NCBI GenBank assembly: GCA_002453315.1
Contig: DKGO01000082.1
Location: 12,202 to 76,201, forward strand
Length of the DNA stretch: 64,000 nt
Direction of reading: 5' to 3'
Origin: Caryophanales bacterium UBA6768
Lineage (GTDB): Bacteria; Bacillota; Bacilli; Bacillales_D; Amphibacillaceae
The notes below the pieces were generated by a model. It searched no databases. It saw only the letters and a program-made list of their open reading frames with translations, and was not told the origin of the DNA. Position numbers and translations under genes: made by a program. Positions 44,198-54,118 of the stretch are shown one piece after another. Every line of letters begins with the position of its first letter. Within the stretch, counting starts at the first letter, position 1.

Positions 44198-45385
44198 TTA
44201 CTGTTTTGGTACTTCAATTAATACTGCATCACCTTGGCCACCACCACTACAAATTGCAGCAATGCCTAGTCCACCACCACGACGCTTTAGTTCATGAATA
44301 AGTGTTAATATAATCCGTGACCCACTTGCACCAATCGGGTGACCCAACGCTACGGCACCTCCATTAACATTTACTTTTTCAGGGTCAAGACCGGCTATTT
44401 TAATACTTGCTAATGACACAGCCGCAAATGCTTCATTAATTTCATATAAATCAATATCAGCTATTGTTTTGCCTGTTTTTTCTAATAATTGATTGATAAC
44501 AATCCCAGGAGTTTCAGGGAATCTTTCCGCTTCAACGGCCACTGCTGTATGACCTATGATTGTCGCTAAAGGCTCACTGCCTAATTCCCGTGCTTTTTCT
44601 TCTGACATGATAACAAATGCACTAGCCCCATCATTAATACCTGGGGCGTTCCCAGCTGTAATCGTTCCATCAGCACCAAACACTGGACGAAGTTTTTGTA
44701 GTTTTTCTACGCTCGTATCTTTTCGTGGAGACTCATCAGTGTCAACGACAACAGGGTCCCCTTTGCGTTGTGGTACCTCAACTGGAACTATTTCCTCTTT
44801 AAATTTCCCGTTTTCGATTGATTCAACAGCTCTTTGATGACTACGATATGACCATTCATCTTGTGATTCACGAGTCAATTCAAATTCTTCTGCAGTGCTG
44901 TTACCATATGTCCCCATATGGACACCTTTAAATGAACAAGTCAATCCATCATGAACCATCATATCTATTGCCTTTTGATCACCCATCCGGTATCCCCACC
45001 GTGCATTCGGTAAGATGTAAGGGGCATTACTCATGCTTTCCATACCACCAGCGACAACGACAGATTCATCACCTAAACGAATGAGTTGTTCAGCCATAGT
45101 TACGCTTCGCATTCCCGATGCACAAACTTTATTAATTGTTTCCGTTCTAACTTCCCAAGGAATACCTGCCCCTTTGGCTGCCTGTCTTGAAGGAAGTTGA
45201 CCTTGCCCACCTTGTAAAACGTTCCCCATGATAACAGTACCGATATCACTTTCCTTAATTCCCGCACGATCAACTGCTGCTCTTATTGCCTTTGCCCCTA
45301 ACTGTGATGCCGTTAAATCCTTTAAGCCACCCCCAAAACGGCCGAATGGTGTTCTTGCTCCTGACATAATAACTGCTCTTTGCAT
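44198..45385 (-). CDS. mmgA: Acetyl-CoA acetyltransferase (thiolase)
   Basis: Thiolase of 395 residues with the acylated Cys in INKVCASGMRSV (about residue 88), the active-site His in GGAVALGHPIGASG and the second Cys in AICSGGGQGDA. It cleaves 3-ketoacyl-CoA or condenses acetyl-CoA. ATG behind AAGGAGATGG. It is the first gene of the acyl-CoA operon, with a promoter and operator at 45435-45474. Paralogue naming (mmgA, fadA, atoB) is by context. Confidence 0.92.
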   Translation of the reverse strand: MQRAVIMSGARTPFGRFGGGLKDLTASQLGAKAIRAAVDRAGIKESDIGTVIMGNVLQGGQGQLPSRQAAKGAGIPWEVRTETINKVCASGMRSVTMAEQLIRLGDESVVVAGGMESMSNAPYILPNARWGYRMGDQKAIDMMVHDGLTCSFKGVHMGTYGNSTAEEFELTRESQDEWSYRSHQRAVESIENGKFKEEIVPVEVPQRKGDPVVVDTDESPRKDTSVEKLQKLRPVFGADGTITAGNAPGINDGASAFVIMSEEKARELGSEPLATIIGHTAVAVEAERFPETPGIVINQLLEKTGKTIADIDLYEINEAFAAVSLASIKIAGLDPEKVNVNGGAVALGHPIGASGSRIILTLIHELKRRGGGLGIAAICSGGGQGDAVLIEVPKQ

Positions 45386-45434
45386 AATTCCATCTCCTTA
45401 TATAATATTATTTTTATTCTTATTATTTGTCTAT

Positions 45435-45474
45435 ATTATAAATGATAACGTTTGCTTTTGTCGAGCGAACGCTC
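45435..45474 (-). promoter_or_regulatory. Promoter and palindromic operator of the acyl-CoA operon
   Basis: -10 TATAAT (45440-45435), an 18-nt spacer, -35 TCGACA (45464-45459). A perfect palindrome GAGCG-AA-CGCTC (45463-45474) overlaps the upstream edge of the -35. It is well placed for repression by the TetR/FadR-like regulator encoded in the operon. Confidence 0.75.
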
Positions 45475-45525
45475 AATCAAAATTGCTTTTACTCTTTTTA
45501 GGTTTATTTTTATACAATTAAGCAT

Positions 45526-45565
45526 AAAAAAACATACTACCATTCGTATTGATAATAGTAGTATG
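45526..45565 (-). terminator. Terminator of the Fe-S oxidoreductase gene
   Basis: A perfect 8-bp stem CATACTAC / GTAGTATG (45533-45540 and 45558-45565) with a T7 tail on the minus strand. It separates the Fe-S oxidoreductase from the downstream thiolase operon. Confidence 0.87.
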
Positions 45566-45577
45566 ATAAAAGTTAAC

Positions 45578-47692
45578 TTATGCTGTTTTACTTTCTTCTT
45601 CAACAAAGACAGATAAGGCTAATATTTCTGCCACATCCAATGTACTAATGTCCTGATCTACTTCCTTCGCCTTCGTTCCATCACTTAACATCGTTAAACA
45701 GAAAGGACAGGCACTTGAGATGATTGTTGGTTTTACTTCTAATGCTTGTTCCGTTCGAGCGACATTAATTCTATTTCCTGTCGTCTCCTCTGTCCACATG
45801 AGACCACCACCGGCACCACAACACATTCCATTTTCTTTCGACCTAACCATTTCGACAAGCTCTAAACCTGGGATAGATTTTAAAATTTCCCTTGGGGGGT
45901 CATACACTCCATTGTAACGACCTAAATAACATGAATCATGATAAGTAAGTCGTTGTTCGATTCGGCCTTTTGGCTCAAGTTTGCCTTCCATTACTAGGTC
46001 ATATAACATTTGTGTGTGATGAATTACCTCAGCTTCATAGCCGAAATCTGGATACTCATTTTTAAATATGTTGTATGCATGTGGATCAATCGTTACAATT
46101 TTTGTCACATTATTTTTTACAAATTCTTTAATATTTTTCTCGGCAATTTCTTGGAATAAAAATTCATTACCAATTCTTCTCGCTGTGTCACCAGAATTTG
46201 CTTCTTTATTTCCCAATATTGCAAAATTAACTCCCGCTTTGTTCATTAATTTCGCAAATGCAATCGCTATTTTTTGGCTTCGACTATCATAGGAACCCAT
46301 TGAACTCACCCAGAATAAATAGTCGAATTCCTTTCCTTCCTTTTTTAATTCTTTAACAGTAGGAATGTAGGCCTCTTCATCCAATTCACGCCACTTGATT
46401 CGGTCTTTTTTCGATAAGCCCCAAGGATTGCCTTGGCGTTCAATATTCATGACAGCGCGTTGGGCCTCGGGATCCATTTTCCCTTCCGTCATGACTAAAT
46501 AACGACGCATATCGAGAATTTGTCCTACATGTTCATTCATGACAGGACAAGCATCCTCACAATTACGACATGTTGTACATCCAGCTAATTCTTCTTCTGT
46601 AATGACATCACCAATCATACTAATAGTACTCATTTCAGCCATTGCTTCTTCGCGCCCCATAGCCGCTAATTGATTGCCCCTAGTTGTAGAAAATGCATAA
46701 GAAGGAACCCAGGCGGTTTTACCCGTGATGGCTGCACCTTTTTCAGTTAAATGGTCCCGAAGTTTAATCATAATGTCCATTGGTGACAACATTTTCCCTG
46801 TGCCTGTCGCTGGACATACGTCTGTACAACGACCACATTCGACACAAGCATAGAAATCTAACATTTGTCGCTGGTCAAAGTCCTCTACTTTTCCAACCCC
46901 AAACGTCATTTCCTCTTCATTTTCCATCTCTTCTTCATCAAAATCAAAGCTAATTGTTTTCATTTTACCCGGTACACGTTTACTTAAAAACACATTGATC
47001 GGTGCTGCAATTAAATGGGCATGCTTCGATTGAGGTATGTAAATTAAAAATGTTAAAATCGTAATCGTATGGATCCACCAAGCAATAAAAAACACAACCA
47101 TGGCAACGGCTGGAGGTAACCAACCAAACAAAAATGCAATACCACTTGCAACAGGCTCTGTCCAAGTTCCCGCCTCACCAAGCCATACTTTCAACATCCC
47201 GTTTCCCAGCAAAACAGACACCATTAAAGTCCCAATGAAGACTAAAACTAATCCCGCATAAAAACCTTTTTTCAAGCGGACAATTCGTTCGATATAACGG
47301 CGATAAAATGCCCAAATGACTGCAACAAGAATAGTTAAAGTGACAATTTCCTGAAAGAAAGTCATCCCAGGATAAAGCGGTCCTAATGGTAGATGATTTC
47401 CGGGTGATAGCCCTTTAATAAACATATCGATTGCACCAAATTGTACTAATAAAAATCCATAAAACATCATCACGTGGATGATACCCGATTTCTTATCCTT
47501 TAATAACTTTGACTGCCCAAACACGATAACCCATATATCCTTTAATCTTTCTTTAATTGCTAAATCAAATGGGGCTTCTTTCCCTAATTTTATATAAGCG
47601 ACTCTTGTCGCAATTAATTTAACAAATAAAAATATTCCATATAATGTGATAGCAATAAATGCGATTAGATTTATTAGTAAAAACGTTTCCAT
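45578..47692 (-). CDS. fadF: Membrane-bound Fe-S oxidoreductase (YwjF/FadF family)
   Basis: A 704-residue protein of the B. subtilis YwjF/FadF type. An N-terminal membrane domain (about 1-235, five or six spans, NarI-like) is followed by two [4Fe-4S] ferredoxin motifs, CVECGRCTDVCP and CTTCRNCEDACP, and two C-terminal CCG domains (CYLGRYNGV to CCGAGGG, and CPFC). It probably passes electrons from acyl-CoA dehydrogenase/ETF to menaquinone. Two ATGs lie at 47695 and 47692; GGAGG is 4 and 7 nt away, so 47692 is preferred. Its own transcription unit. Confidence 0.9.
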   Translation of the reverse strand: METFLLINLIAFIAITLYGIFLFVKLIATRVAYIKLGKEAPFDLAIKERLKDIWVIVFGQSKLLKDKKSGIIHVMMFYGFLLVQFGAIDMFIKGLSPGNHLPLGPLYPGMTFFQEIVTLTILVAVIWAFYRRYIERIVRLKKGFYAGLVLVFIGTLMVSVLLGNGMLKVWLGEAGTWTEPVASGIAFLFGWLPPAVAMVVFFIAWWIHTITILTFLIYIPQSKHAHLIAAPINVFLSKRVPGKMKTISFDFDEEEMENEEEMTFGVGKVEDFDQRQMLDFYACVECGRCTDVCPATGTGKMLSPMDIMIKLRDHLTEKGAAITGKTAWVPSYAFSTTRGNQLAAMGREEAMAEMSTISMIGDVITEEELAGCTTCRNCEDACPVMNEHVGQILDMRRYLVMTEGKMDPEAQRAVMNIERQGNPWGLSKKDRIKWRELDEEAYIPTVKELKKEGKEFDYLFWVSSMGSYDSRSQKIAIAFAKLMNKAGVNFAILGNKEANSGDTARRIGNEFLFQEIAEKNIKEFVKNNVTKIVTIDPHAYNIFKNEYPDFGYEAEVIHHTQMLYDLVMEGKLEPKGRIEQRLTYHDSCYLGRYNGVYDPPREILKSIPGLELVEMVRSKENGMCCGAGGGLMWTEETTGNRINVARTEQALEVKPTIISSACPFCLTMLSDGTKAKEVDQDISTLDVAEILALSVFVEEESKTA

Positions 47693-47818
47693 CATTCTTC
47701 CTCCTCGTTATCTAGCTGTATCTTCACGTTTTCTCTATTTTAAACAGGATTGACAATACAGTCAAACAGAAGCCGTTTACGTGGGCTTACTACATTGAAC
47801 ATCTTTTTTACAAACTAA

Positions 47819-49495
47819 CTACATTTTCTCTGGTGCCGAAACCCCTATCACCCGTAACACATTTGCTACCGTTATTTTAACTGCCTTCATTAAAGCAATT
47901 CTAGCATTAGTTAATCCTTCATGTTTTTCGTTAATGACCTTTTCAGCATTGTAAAAGCTATGTAAAGCTGTTGCTAAATCAAATGCATATTGAGTCATAC
48001 GATAAGGTTCTTCTCTTTTTGCTGACTCTTTAATGACACTTGGAAATTGTGCTAGCTGTTTAATTAAATCTATTTCTTTTTCCGATGTAAGCAAATTGAC
48101 ACGATAATTTTTTTCATTATCTACATTAAAGCCTTTTTCTTTTGCTTGTTTTAGCATCGTACAAACACGTGCATGGGCATATTGCACATAATAAACAGGA
48201 TTTTCATTCGATTGGGTCCGTGCCAAGTCCAAATTAAAGTCTAATTTTGAATCGTTCGAACGCATGATGAAGAAATAGCGAACAGCATCAACACCGACAT
48301 CGTCCATTAAATCCTTTAAGGTAATCATTTTTCCAGTCCTTTTACTCATCCGGACAATTTCACCGTTTTCAATGGCATTAACCATTTGGATGATTTTGAC
48401 TGAAAGTGCCTCTTTAGGATAACCTAGTGCTTGGATGGCTGCTGACATTCTCGGTATATAACCGTGATGATCTGCTCCCCAAACATTAATGACCTTTTCA
48501 AATCCTCGTTCTAATTTATTTTGATGATAGGAAATATCTGGTGTTAAATACGTGTAAGTACCATCTTTTTTAATTAAGACACGGTCTTTATCATCGCCAA
48601 AATCGGTTGATTTAAACCATGTTGCTCCATCATTTTCATAAATATATCCCTTTTCTTGAAGCAATTCCAATGTTCGATTGATTTCCCCACTTTCGTATAA
48701 TGAGGTTTCCGAAAACCATCGATCAAATTCGACACCAAACTCTGTTAGGTCTTTTTTTATTTTCTCTAGTTCATACTCAAGGCCATATTTCCGGAAAAAG
48801 GCTAGTCTATCATGCTCATCCTTTGAAACCCATTCATCTTCAAACTCATCAACAAGTCGTTTCCCTAAAGCGACTATATCATCAGCATAATATCCGTCTT
48901 TTGGCATGTCCCTATCGTAACCTAATGCTTGAAAATATCTTGTTTCAATTGATTTTGCCAACTGATCAATTTGATTGCCAGCATCATTAATATAATATTC
49001 ACGTTCTACATCGAAACCAGCCGCTACAAGTACATTACAAAGTACATCTCCAAAGGCAGCACCCCGGGCATGACCTAAATGAAGATCCCCCGTCGGGTTA
49101 ACAGAAACAAACTCTACTTGTTGCCGTCTATTTTCCCCATAATTTGATGTTCCATATGCATCTTTTTCCTTTAAAATGATATCAACAATTCCGTTTAAAA
49201 AGTTTTTCTTCATAAAAAAGTTAATAAAGCCAGGTCCAGCTATCTCCGCTTTTTCTACCCCAGCTTCCTCTTTATTTAATTGGTCGATGATTTGTTCAGC
49301 GATGACCTTCGGTGACTTTTTCAAATGTCGAGCTAGTTGCATAGCAATATTGGTCGCAAAGTCCCCATGTTCTTTACTCTTCGGAGTCTCTATGTTAATT
49401 TCAGGGATTTCCATCGATTTATTGGAACTAATAAGTAGAATGGTCTTATTAATTTCAGCTTTTAATGTTGACTCTATCTCAATAAGTAAATCCAT
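47819..49495 (-). CDS. argS: Arginyl-tRNA synthetase
   Basis: Class I aminoacyl-tRNA synthetase, 558 residues. The HIGH-type motif is [12 protein letters not shown] and the KMSK-type loop is RMSKRTGK; the N-terminal tRNA-binding Add-1 domain and the C-terminal DALR helical domain are recognisable. It follows ywiB with a 3-nt gap, and GGAGG lies inside the end of ywiB, so the two are a two-gene unit. Confidence 0.97.
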   Translation of the reverse strand: MDLLIEIESTLKAEINKTILLISSNKSMEIPEINIETPKSKEHGDFATNIAMQLARHLKKSPKVIAEQIIDQLNKEEAGVEKAEIAGPGFINFFMKKNFLNGIVDIILKEKDAYGTSNYGENRRQQVEFVSVNPTGDLHLGHARGAAFGDVLCNVLVAAGFDVEREYYINDAGNQIDQLAKSIETRYFQALGYDRDMPKDGYYADDIVALGKRLVDEFEDEWVSKDEHDRLAFFRKYGLEYELEKIKKDLTEFGVEFDRWFSETSLYESGEINRTLELLQEKGYIYENDGATWFKSTDFGDDKDRVLIKKDGTYTYLTPDISYHQNKLERGFEKVINVWGADHHGYIPRMSAAIQALGYPKEALSVKIIQMVNAIENGEIVRMSKRTGKMITLKDLMDDVGVDAVRYFFIMRSNDSKLDFNLDLARTQSNENPVYYVQYAHARVCTMLKQAKEKGFNVDNEKNYRVNLLTSEKEIDLIKQLAQFPSVIKESAKREEPYRMTQYAFDLATALHSFYNAEKVINEKHEGLTNARIALMKAVKITVANVLRVIGVSAPEKM

Positions 49496-49498
49496 TGT

Positions 49499-49933
49499 TT
49501 AATTCTCCTCCATATATGTCACAACTAAATGGTGTAAATTAGCTTCACTGTTATTGATAGACAGATGATAAACCATTTCAACTCGACCAGAATTATTTTT
49601 ACTCATTACTTGGCGATTAATCATTGTTGTATTCGTCATCATCAACATACTTCCATATGGATATCTATACAAAGATTCCGTTGTTTTATGTAAATGTAAA
49701 CGTTGTAGGAATGACACTTGTCCCGTACATTTCAAATGTACTTTTTCCGATTGAATAATTAATTGCTGCTTCATTTCCCCAAAACGTTCATCAGCCTTGA
49801 TAAAGGTTATGATTTCCATTTTTCCTTGTGTTTTATAGTTACCTTTATATGTTTCTTTTATAACCTCTCCCTTGGTCCCTTGTTTTATCATAGTTTCTAA
49901 TTTAATTTGGATAATTTTCTTTATTACCTGCAA
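49499..49933 (-). CDS. ywiB: DUF1934 / YwiB-family protein
   Basis: A 144-residue protein of the lipocalin-like YwiB family, found directly upstream of argS in Bacilli. Function unknown. Conserved features include a Gln/Thr-rich beta-structured middle and the C-terminal YHLSINNSEANLHHLVVTY. The start is TTG at 49933 with GGGAG 10 nt upstream. Divergent from the PBP gene. Confidence 0.85.
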   Translation of the reverse strand: MQVIKKIIQIKLETMIKQGTKGEVIKETYKGNYKTQGKMEIITFIKADERFGEMKQQLIIQSEKVHLKCTGQVSFLQRLHLHKTTESLYRYPYGSMLMMTNTTMINRQVMSKNNSGRVEMVYHLSINNSEANLHHLVVTYMEEN

Positions 49934-50106
49934 GGATAAAACTCTCCCACTTAAAAACCTATCATAATAAAAGCGAAATAAGATTTAATCACATTATAAC
50001 GACTTTTTTATAAAATTACCATTCACATTCAGTTAACATCTGTTTATTTTTAAGAAAAATGTTCAATAATGTTAAAGTATTTCAACAATCAAAGGCAGGC
50101 ACTAAC

Positions 50107-52134
50107 ATGAAACTTACTCATATTAAGAAAAAAATTTTCATAAGATCTTTTATTACGTTAGCTATTTCGATTTGTCTCTTTTTTGTTACGTTACTTTTAC
50201 TAGGCCCTCCACCAGTCGAATCAGATTTTATTACTGTGTTATTAGACGATGAGGAGAAACCTTTTAACCAAATGGGCGGTCGTCAAGAGCCGATTAGCCT
50301 TAATGAAATGTCACCTTATTTAATTGATGCTACATTAATGATTGAAGACAAAAAGTTTTATCGTCACTTTGGATTTGATATGAAGCGTATTGGACGTGCC
50401 ACAATAAATAATTTGCAAGCAGGTGAATTAAAAGAAGGGGCAAGTACAATTACACAACAATATGCCAAAAATTTATATTTGACTCAAGAAAAAACATGGA
50501 TCAGAAAAATAAAAGAGGCTTTTTATACCATTCGATTAGAAATGTTTTATTCTAAGGATGAAATTTTATCAGGTTATTTAAATACTATTTATTATGGCCA
50601 TGGAGCTTATGGCATAGAGGCTGCTAGTCAATTTTATTTCCAAAAACATGCGAGTCAATTAAGTTTAGCGGAAGCAGCCATGTTAGTTGGAATTCCTAAA
50701 GGCCCAACTTACTATTCCCCTTTTAATGATTGGGAACGTGCCTTTGAAAGGCAACAATATATCTTAACACTGTTACATGAAAATGATACCATATCCGAAA
50801 AGGTTTTTCACAAGGCCTTACAAGAGGACCTTCAATTTCAAGAAAACGATGTCCCGATTTCGTTTGCTTCCTATTTTGAAGATGTCGTTATTAAAGAGGC
50901 TGCAAACTTATTACAAACAGATATCGCTTCAATTAAAAATAGTGGATATAAGATTTTCACAACATTAAACCGACAATTCCAAACTGATTTAACGGCTACT
51001 GTACAGAAAAATATTGATGAGAATAGTAACATCCAAATTGGAGTTGTCTCCATTAACCCTAATGATGGTTCTATCGTCGCGTTAGTAGGTGGTCGACATT
51101 ATGAAGAAAGCCCGTTTAATCGGGCGACAGATGCCAAAAGGATGGTAGGGTCTACTTTCAAACCATTTGTTTATTATACGGCTTTGGAGGAAGGATTTAC
51201 TCCTGCAACAATGTTAAAAAGCGAGCCAACAGCATTTACTTTCGCAAATAACCAACATTATCAACCTAAAAACTATAATGGATACTATGCTAACAAACCG
51301 ATTACCCTCGCTCAAGCTATCGCATTATCTGATAATATTTATGCTGTAAAAACAAACATTTATGTTACACCTGAAAAAGTAATTGATACTGCCAAAAAAA
51401 TGGGCATTTCAAGTGATTTACCAAGTGTCCCTTCCTTAGCATTAGGTAGTGCATCGATATCTGTTGAAGAGATGACAGTTGCCTACGGCATCCTTGCCAA
51501 TGGTGGAAAATATATTAATAGCCATACCATTACAAAAATTATGAATCCACAAGGGAGGGTTCTTTATGAGCGACCACTGGTGAAAGGAAGTCAAATTCTC
51601 GATGAAGACAAATCATTTGTTTTAACCCATTTGTTAACTGGTATGTTTGATGAATCATTAAATGGATACATGAGTGTCACTGGTGCATCTATGATTCCTA
51701 ATCTTTCCCATATATATGCCGGTAAATCAGGTACAACGAAATATGATAGCTGGATGATTGGGTATAGCCCTTATTTGGTGACGGGTGTATGGGCTGGTTA
51801 TGATTTGAATGAACCAATTCAGAAGGTAGCTGAACGACAAATTCCTAAAAATATTTGGTCTCAATTTATGGAAAATGCCCATCAGTCAAGAGAAAAGATG
51901 CATTTTGTTGCACCAGCAAATGTAAAAAAGGTAAATATTGACCCATTTAATGGGAAAATAGCAACAAAACATTGCCCTGTACATCGTGTGGCTTATTTTG
52001 AGAAAAATACGGTTCCAACTGATACATGTAAAGACCATGTATCAGATAAAAAGTCTGAAAAGGAAGCAACTGAAAATGAATTGCCTATATGGAGGAAATT
52101 ATTAGATCTCCTCAAAGACCAATTAAGGCGATAG
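50107..52134 (+). CDS. pbpG: Class A penicillin-binding protein (PBP2d-like)
   Basis: Bifunctional cell-wall enzyme, 675 residues with one N-terminal membrane anchor. Glycosyltransferase motifs: EDKKFYRHFG (catalytic Glu about residue 80) and GASTITQQ (about 111-118). Transpeptidase motifs: STFK (about 349-352), SDN and KSGTT. An in-frame ATG at 50059 lies 48 nt upstream, but AAAGGCAGG stands 7 nt before the ATG at 50107, which is preferred. By position (between ywiB and ywhD) it corresponds to B. subtilis pbpG, a forespore sporulation PBP. I did not find a clear sigma-F promoter. Confidence 0.9.
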   Translation: MKLTHIKKKIFIRSFITLAISICLFFVTLLLLGPPPVESDFITVLLDDEEKPFNQMGGRQEPISLNEMSPYLIDATLMIEDKKFYRHFGFDMKRIGRATINNLQAGELKEGASTITQQYAKNLYLTQEKTWIRKIKEAFYTIRLEMFYSKDEILSGYLNTIYYGHGAYGIEAASQFYFQKHASQLSLAEAAMLVGIPKGPTYYSPFNDWERAFERQQYILTLLHENDTISEKVFHKALQEDLQFQENDVPISFASYFEDVVIKEAANLLQTDIASIKNSGYKIFTTLNRQFQTDLTATVQKNIDENSNIQIGVVSINPNDGSIVALVGGRHYEESPFNRATDAKRMVGSTFKPFVYYTALEEGFTPATMLKSEPTAFTFANNQHYQPKNYNGYYANKPITLAQAIALSDNIYAVKTNIYVTPEKVIDTAKKMGISSDLPSVPSLALGSASISVEEMTVAYGILANGGKYINSHTITKIMNPQGRVLYERPLVKGSQILDEDKSFVLTHLLTGMFDESLNGYMSVTGASMIPNLSHIYAGKSGTTKYDSWMIGYSPYLVTGVWAGYDLNEPIQKVAERQIPKNIWSQFMENAHQSREKMHFVAPANVKKVNIDPFNGKIATKHCPVHRVAYFEKNTVPTDTCKDHVSDKKSEKEATENELPIWRKLLDLLKDQLRR

Positions 52135-52168
52135 AAAATCGACCTTCCAAACTGAAAGGTCGATTTTT
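52135..52168. terminator. Bidirectional terminator between pbpG and ywhD
   Basis: An 11-bp stem AAATCGACCTT / AAGGTCGATTT (52136-52146 and 52156-52166) with a 9-nt loop and T-runs on both sides, between two convergent genes. Confidence 0.87.
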
Positions 52169-52196
52169 ATTCATTATCTTATTAGCAAACTTTTTC

Positions 52197-52700
52197 TCAT
52201 TCCCATTTTTTTAAATCATTTGACGACAGTTGCCACATGTTTTCATCAAATTCTTTTAAAAAGTGTATAAGTAATTTCCTTGAACGTTCATCCATATGGT
52301 CAATAACAATTTCTCCCTTTAATGATTGTTCCATATGTTTTACATGTTCTGGCATTGACTTATAAGCCCTTTTGTTGGGTTTATCAACCCGTAATTCACT
52401 TGCTGTGACACCGGCATAAAAGGCACCATTCTTCCCTTTTTCAACCGTAACCCATACAATCCAATAAAGTAGTCCTTCTGGTACTTCATCTTTGTCCGGA
52501 TAATATCGAACTCTTCGTTCTATTGAACTCCGTGCATGCATGGCATCCATATCAACATATGCCTTATTTTCATTTGGATCAACGATAACAGTGGACATAT
52601 TCTCCAGTGAAATGGATCCCATACCGTAGCCACCATGACCATCTGTTGAATCATCCTTTATAATAGTAAATTGCTGTTTTTGCTGTTTATCTTTATCCAA
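52197..52700 (-). CDS. ywhD: YwhD-family protein
   Basis: Conserved Bacillaceae protein of about 167 residues, function unknown. Visible blocks are FTIIKDDSTDGHGGYGMGSI, YVDMDAMHARSSIERRVRY and EGLLYWIVWVTVE. There are no membrane spans or signal. The first ATG (52709) abuts GGAGG; TTG at 52700 with 9-nt spacing (MDKDKQQKQQ) is preferred. It follows ywfO closely and is convergent with pbpG. Confidence 0.85.
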   Translation of the reverse strand: MDKDKQQKQQFTIIKDDSTDGHGGYGMGSISLENMSTVIVDPNENKAYVDMDAMHARSSIERRVRYYPDKDEVPEGLLYWIVWVTVEKGKNGAFYAGVTASELRVDKPNKRAYKSMPEHVKHMEQSLKGEIVIDHMDERSRKLLIHFLKEFDENMWQLSSNDLKKWE

Positions 52701-52729
52701 TCGGATCATCCTCCTTTAAATTTTTCATA

Positions 52730-54025
52730 CTAACGATGATGGTTTATCCCCAGTAATTGTTGAATTCGATTCATATCTTGCTGATTTTCAATTTTTTCAA
52801 TTTGTTCTTGCGCAAAATATAATTTATGATCTTCCCTTGTCTTACCGGTAATCGCTTCAACAATAACTGAGTGGGTTGATAATTCCTTTTTTTGTTTATT
52901 TGGCATTTGCAAATATATTGGTACCCTTCCTTCCCCTGAACGATATACATCATATGGGAGGTCTTGTGTCGAATCAATGACTAAATAATAAGTTGGGTCG
53001 ATGCCGTTTATCCTAAATAATTCTCTTAATTCATCATATATATCCACTTCGGTATTAGGGTTATATTCTATATACTTAAATAATTGACGATTCATAAATC
53101 GTTGACATAGGTCACTCAGCACAGAATCATCTTCACGTTGCCACTGCTTAAAGTAAACATAGACGACCGTGTCATCTAACTCAACATATTCTCTAACATT
53201 AATCTGTTTAAGAAATAATGTTTCAAGTAATGTAGGAGCAACTTTAAAATGATAACCCTTTTCGTATAATGTTTTCACCCGGAGAAAAATTTTTGTTAAA
53301 ATGACTTCGGCACTTCTTGTGACAGGGTGAAAATATACTTGCCAATACATTTGGTAACGTGACATAATATAATCTTCAACTGCATGCATTCCTGTTGATT
53401 TAATAACAATTTCATCTTCAGTTGGTCGCATGACACGTAATATTCTTTCCATATCAAATTGGCCATAACTAACTCCTGTATAATATGCATCCCGTAATAA
53501 GTAATCCATTCGGTCAGCATCGATTTGGCTAGAAATAACACTAACGACGAGTTTATCCTGATAAGTTTTATTTATAACCATTGACACTTTTTCTGGAAAG
53601 TCGCTAGCTACTTTTTTCAAAGTACTGTTTATATGGGTATTACCTAAAATAATCTTCTCCGTCATTTTTTCATGGTTTAAATTAAATACCTTTTCAAATG
53701 AATGTGAAAATGGCCCATGGCCAACATCATGTAATAATGCTGCACATAAACAGAGGAGCCGTTCACTATTATTCCATGATTCATGATGCTCAATTTTTTT
53801 AATAATACGGCGTACAACTTCATAAACACCTAAAGAATGGTTAAATCGACTATGTTCCGCACCGTGAAAGGTCATATAGGTAGTTCCCAATTGTTTAATC
53901 CGACGGAGTCTTTGAAATTCCGGTGTCGCAATCAAATCCCAAATTACCTCATCATTGACGCGAACATAACGATGAACAGGATCTTTAAAAACCTTAACCT
54001 CATCCAATTGTTTATCTTTATACAT
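52730..54025 (-). CDS. ywfO: HD-domain phosphohydrolase (YwfO family)
   Basis: A 431-residue protein of the dGTPase-like HD superfamily. Metal-binding residues lie in HSRFNHSLGVYE, LLHDVGHGPFSH and SSQIDADRMDYLLRDAYYTG. Family members hydrolyse dNTPs or related nucleotides; the substrate here is not known. The ATG at 54025 has only a weak ribosome binding site. Divergent from lipL and upstream of ywhD. Confidence 0.9.
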   Translation of the reverse strand: MYKDKQLDEVKVFKDPVHRYVRVNDEVIWDLIATPEFQRLRRIKQLGTTYMTFHGAEHSRFNHSLGVYEVVRRIIKKIEHHESWNNSERLLCLCAALLHDVGHGPFSHSFEKVFNLNHEKMTEKIILGNTHINSTLKKVASDFPEKVSMVINKTYQDKLVVSVISSQIDADRMDYLLRDAYYTGVSYGQFDMERILRVMRPTEDEIVIKSTGMHAVEDYIMSRYQMYWQVYFHPVTRSAEVILTKIFLRVKTLYEKGYHFKVAPTLLETLFLKQINVREYVELDDTVVYVYFKQWQREDDSVLSDLCQRFMNRQLFKYIEYNPNTEVDIYDELRELFRINGIDPTYYLVIDSTQDLPYDVYRSGEGRVPIYLQMPNKQKKELSTHSVIVEAITGKTREDHKLYFAQEQIEKIENQQDMNRIQQLLGINHHR

Positions 54026-54118
54026 TATCCATTCAACCCGTTCCTTTTCTTATCCTTTATTCTTATTATATAATAGTTACAACATACTTTAAACTATCCA
54101 ACTTAAAGGGGAATTCCA

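Noticed and set aside
52771..52977. 68-codon minus-strand frame inside ywfO
   Set aside because: Shadow of the strong HD-domain gene in another frame.
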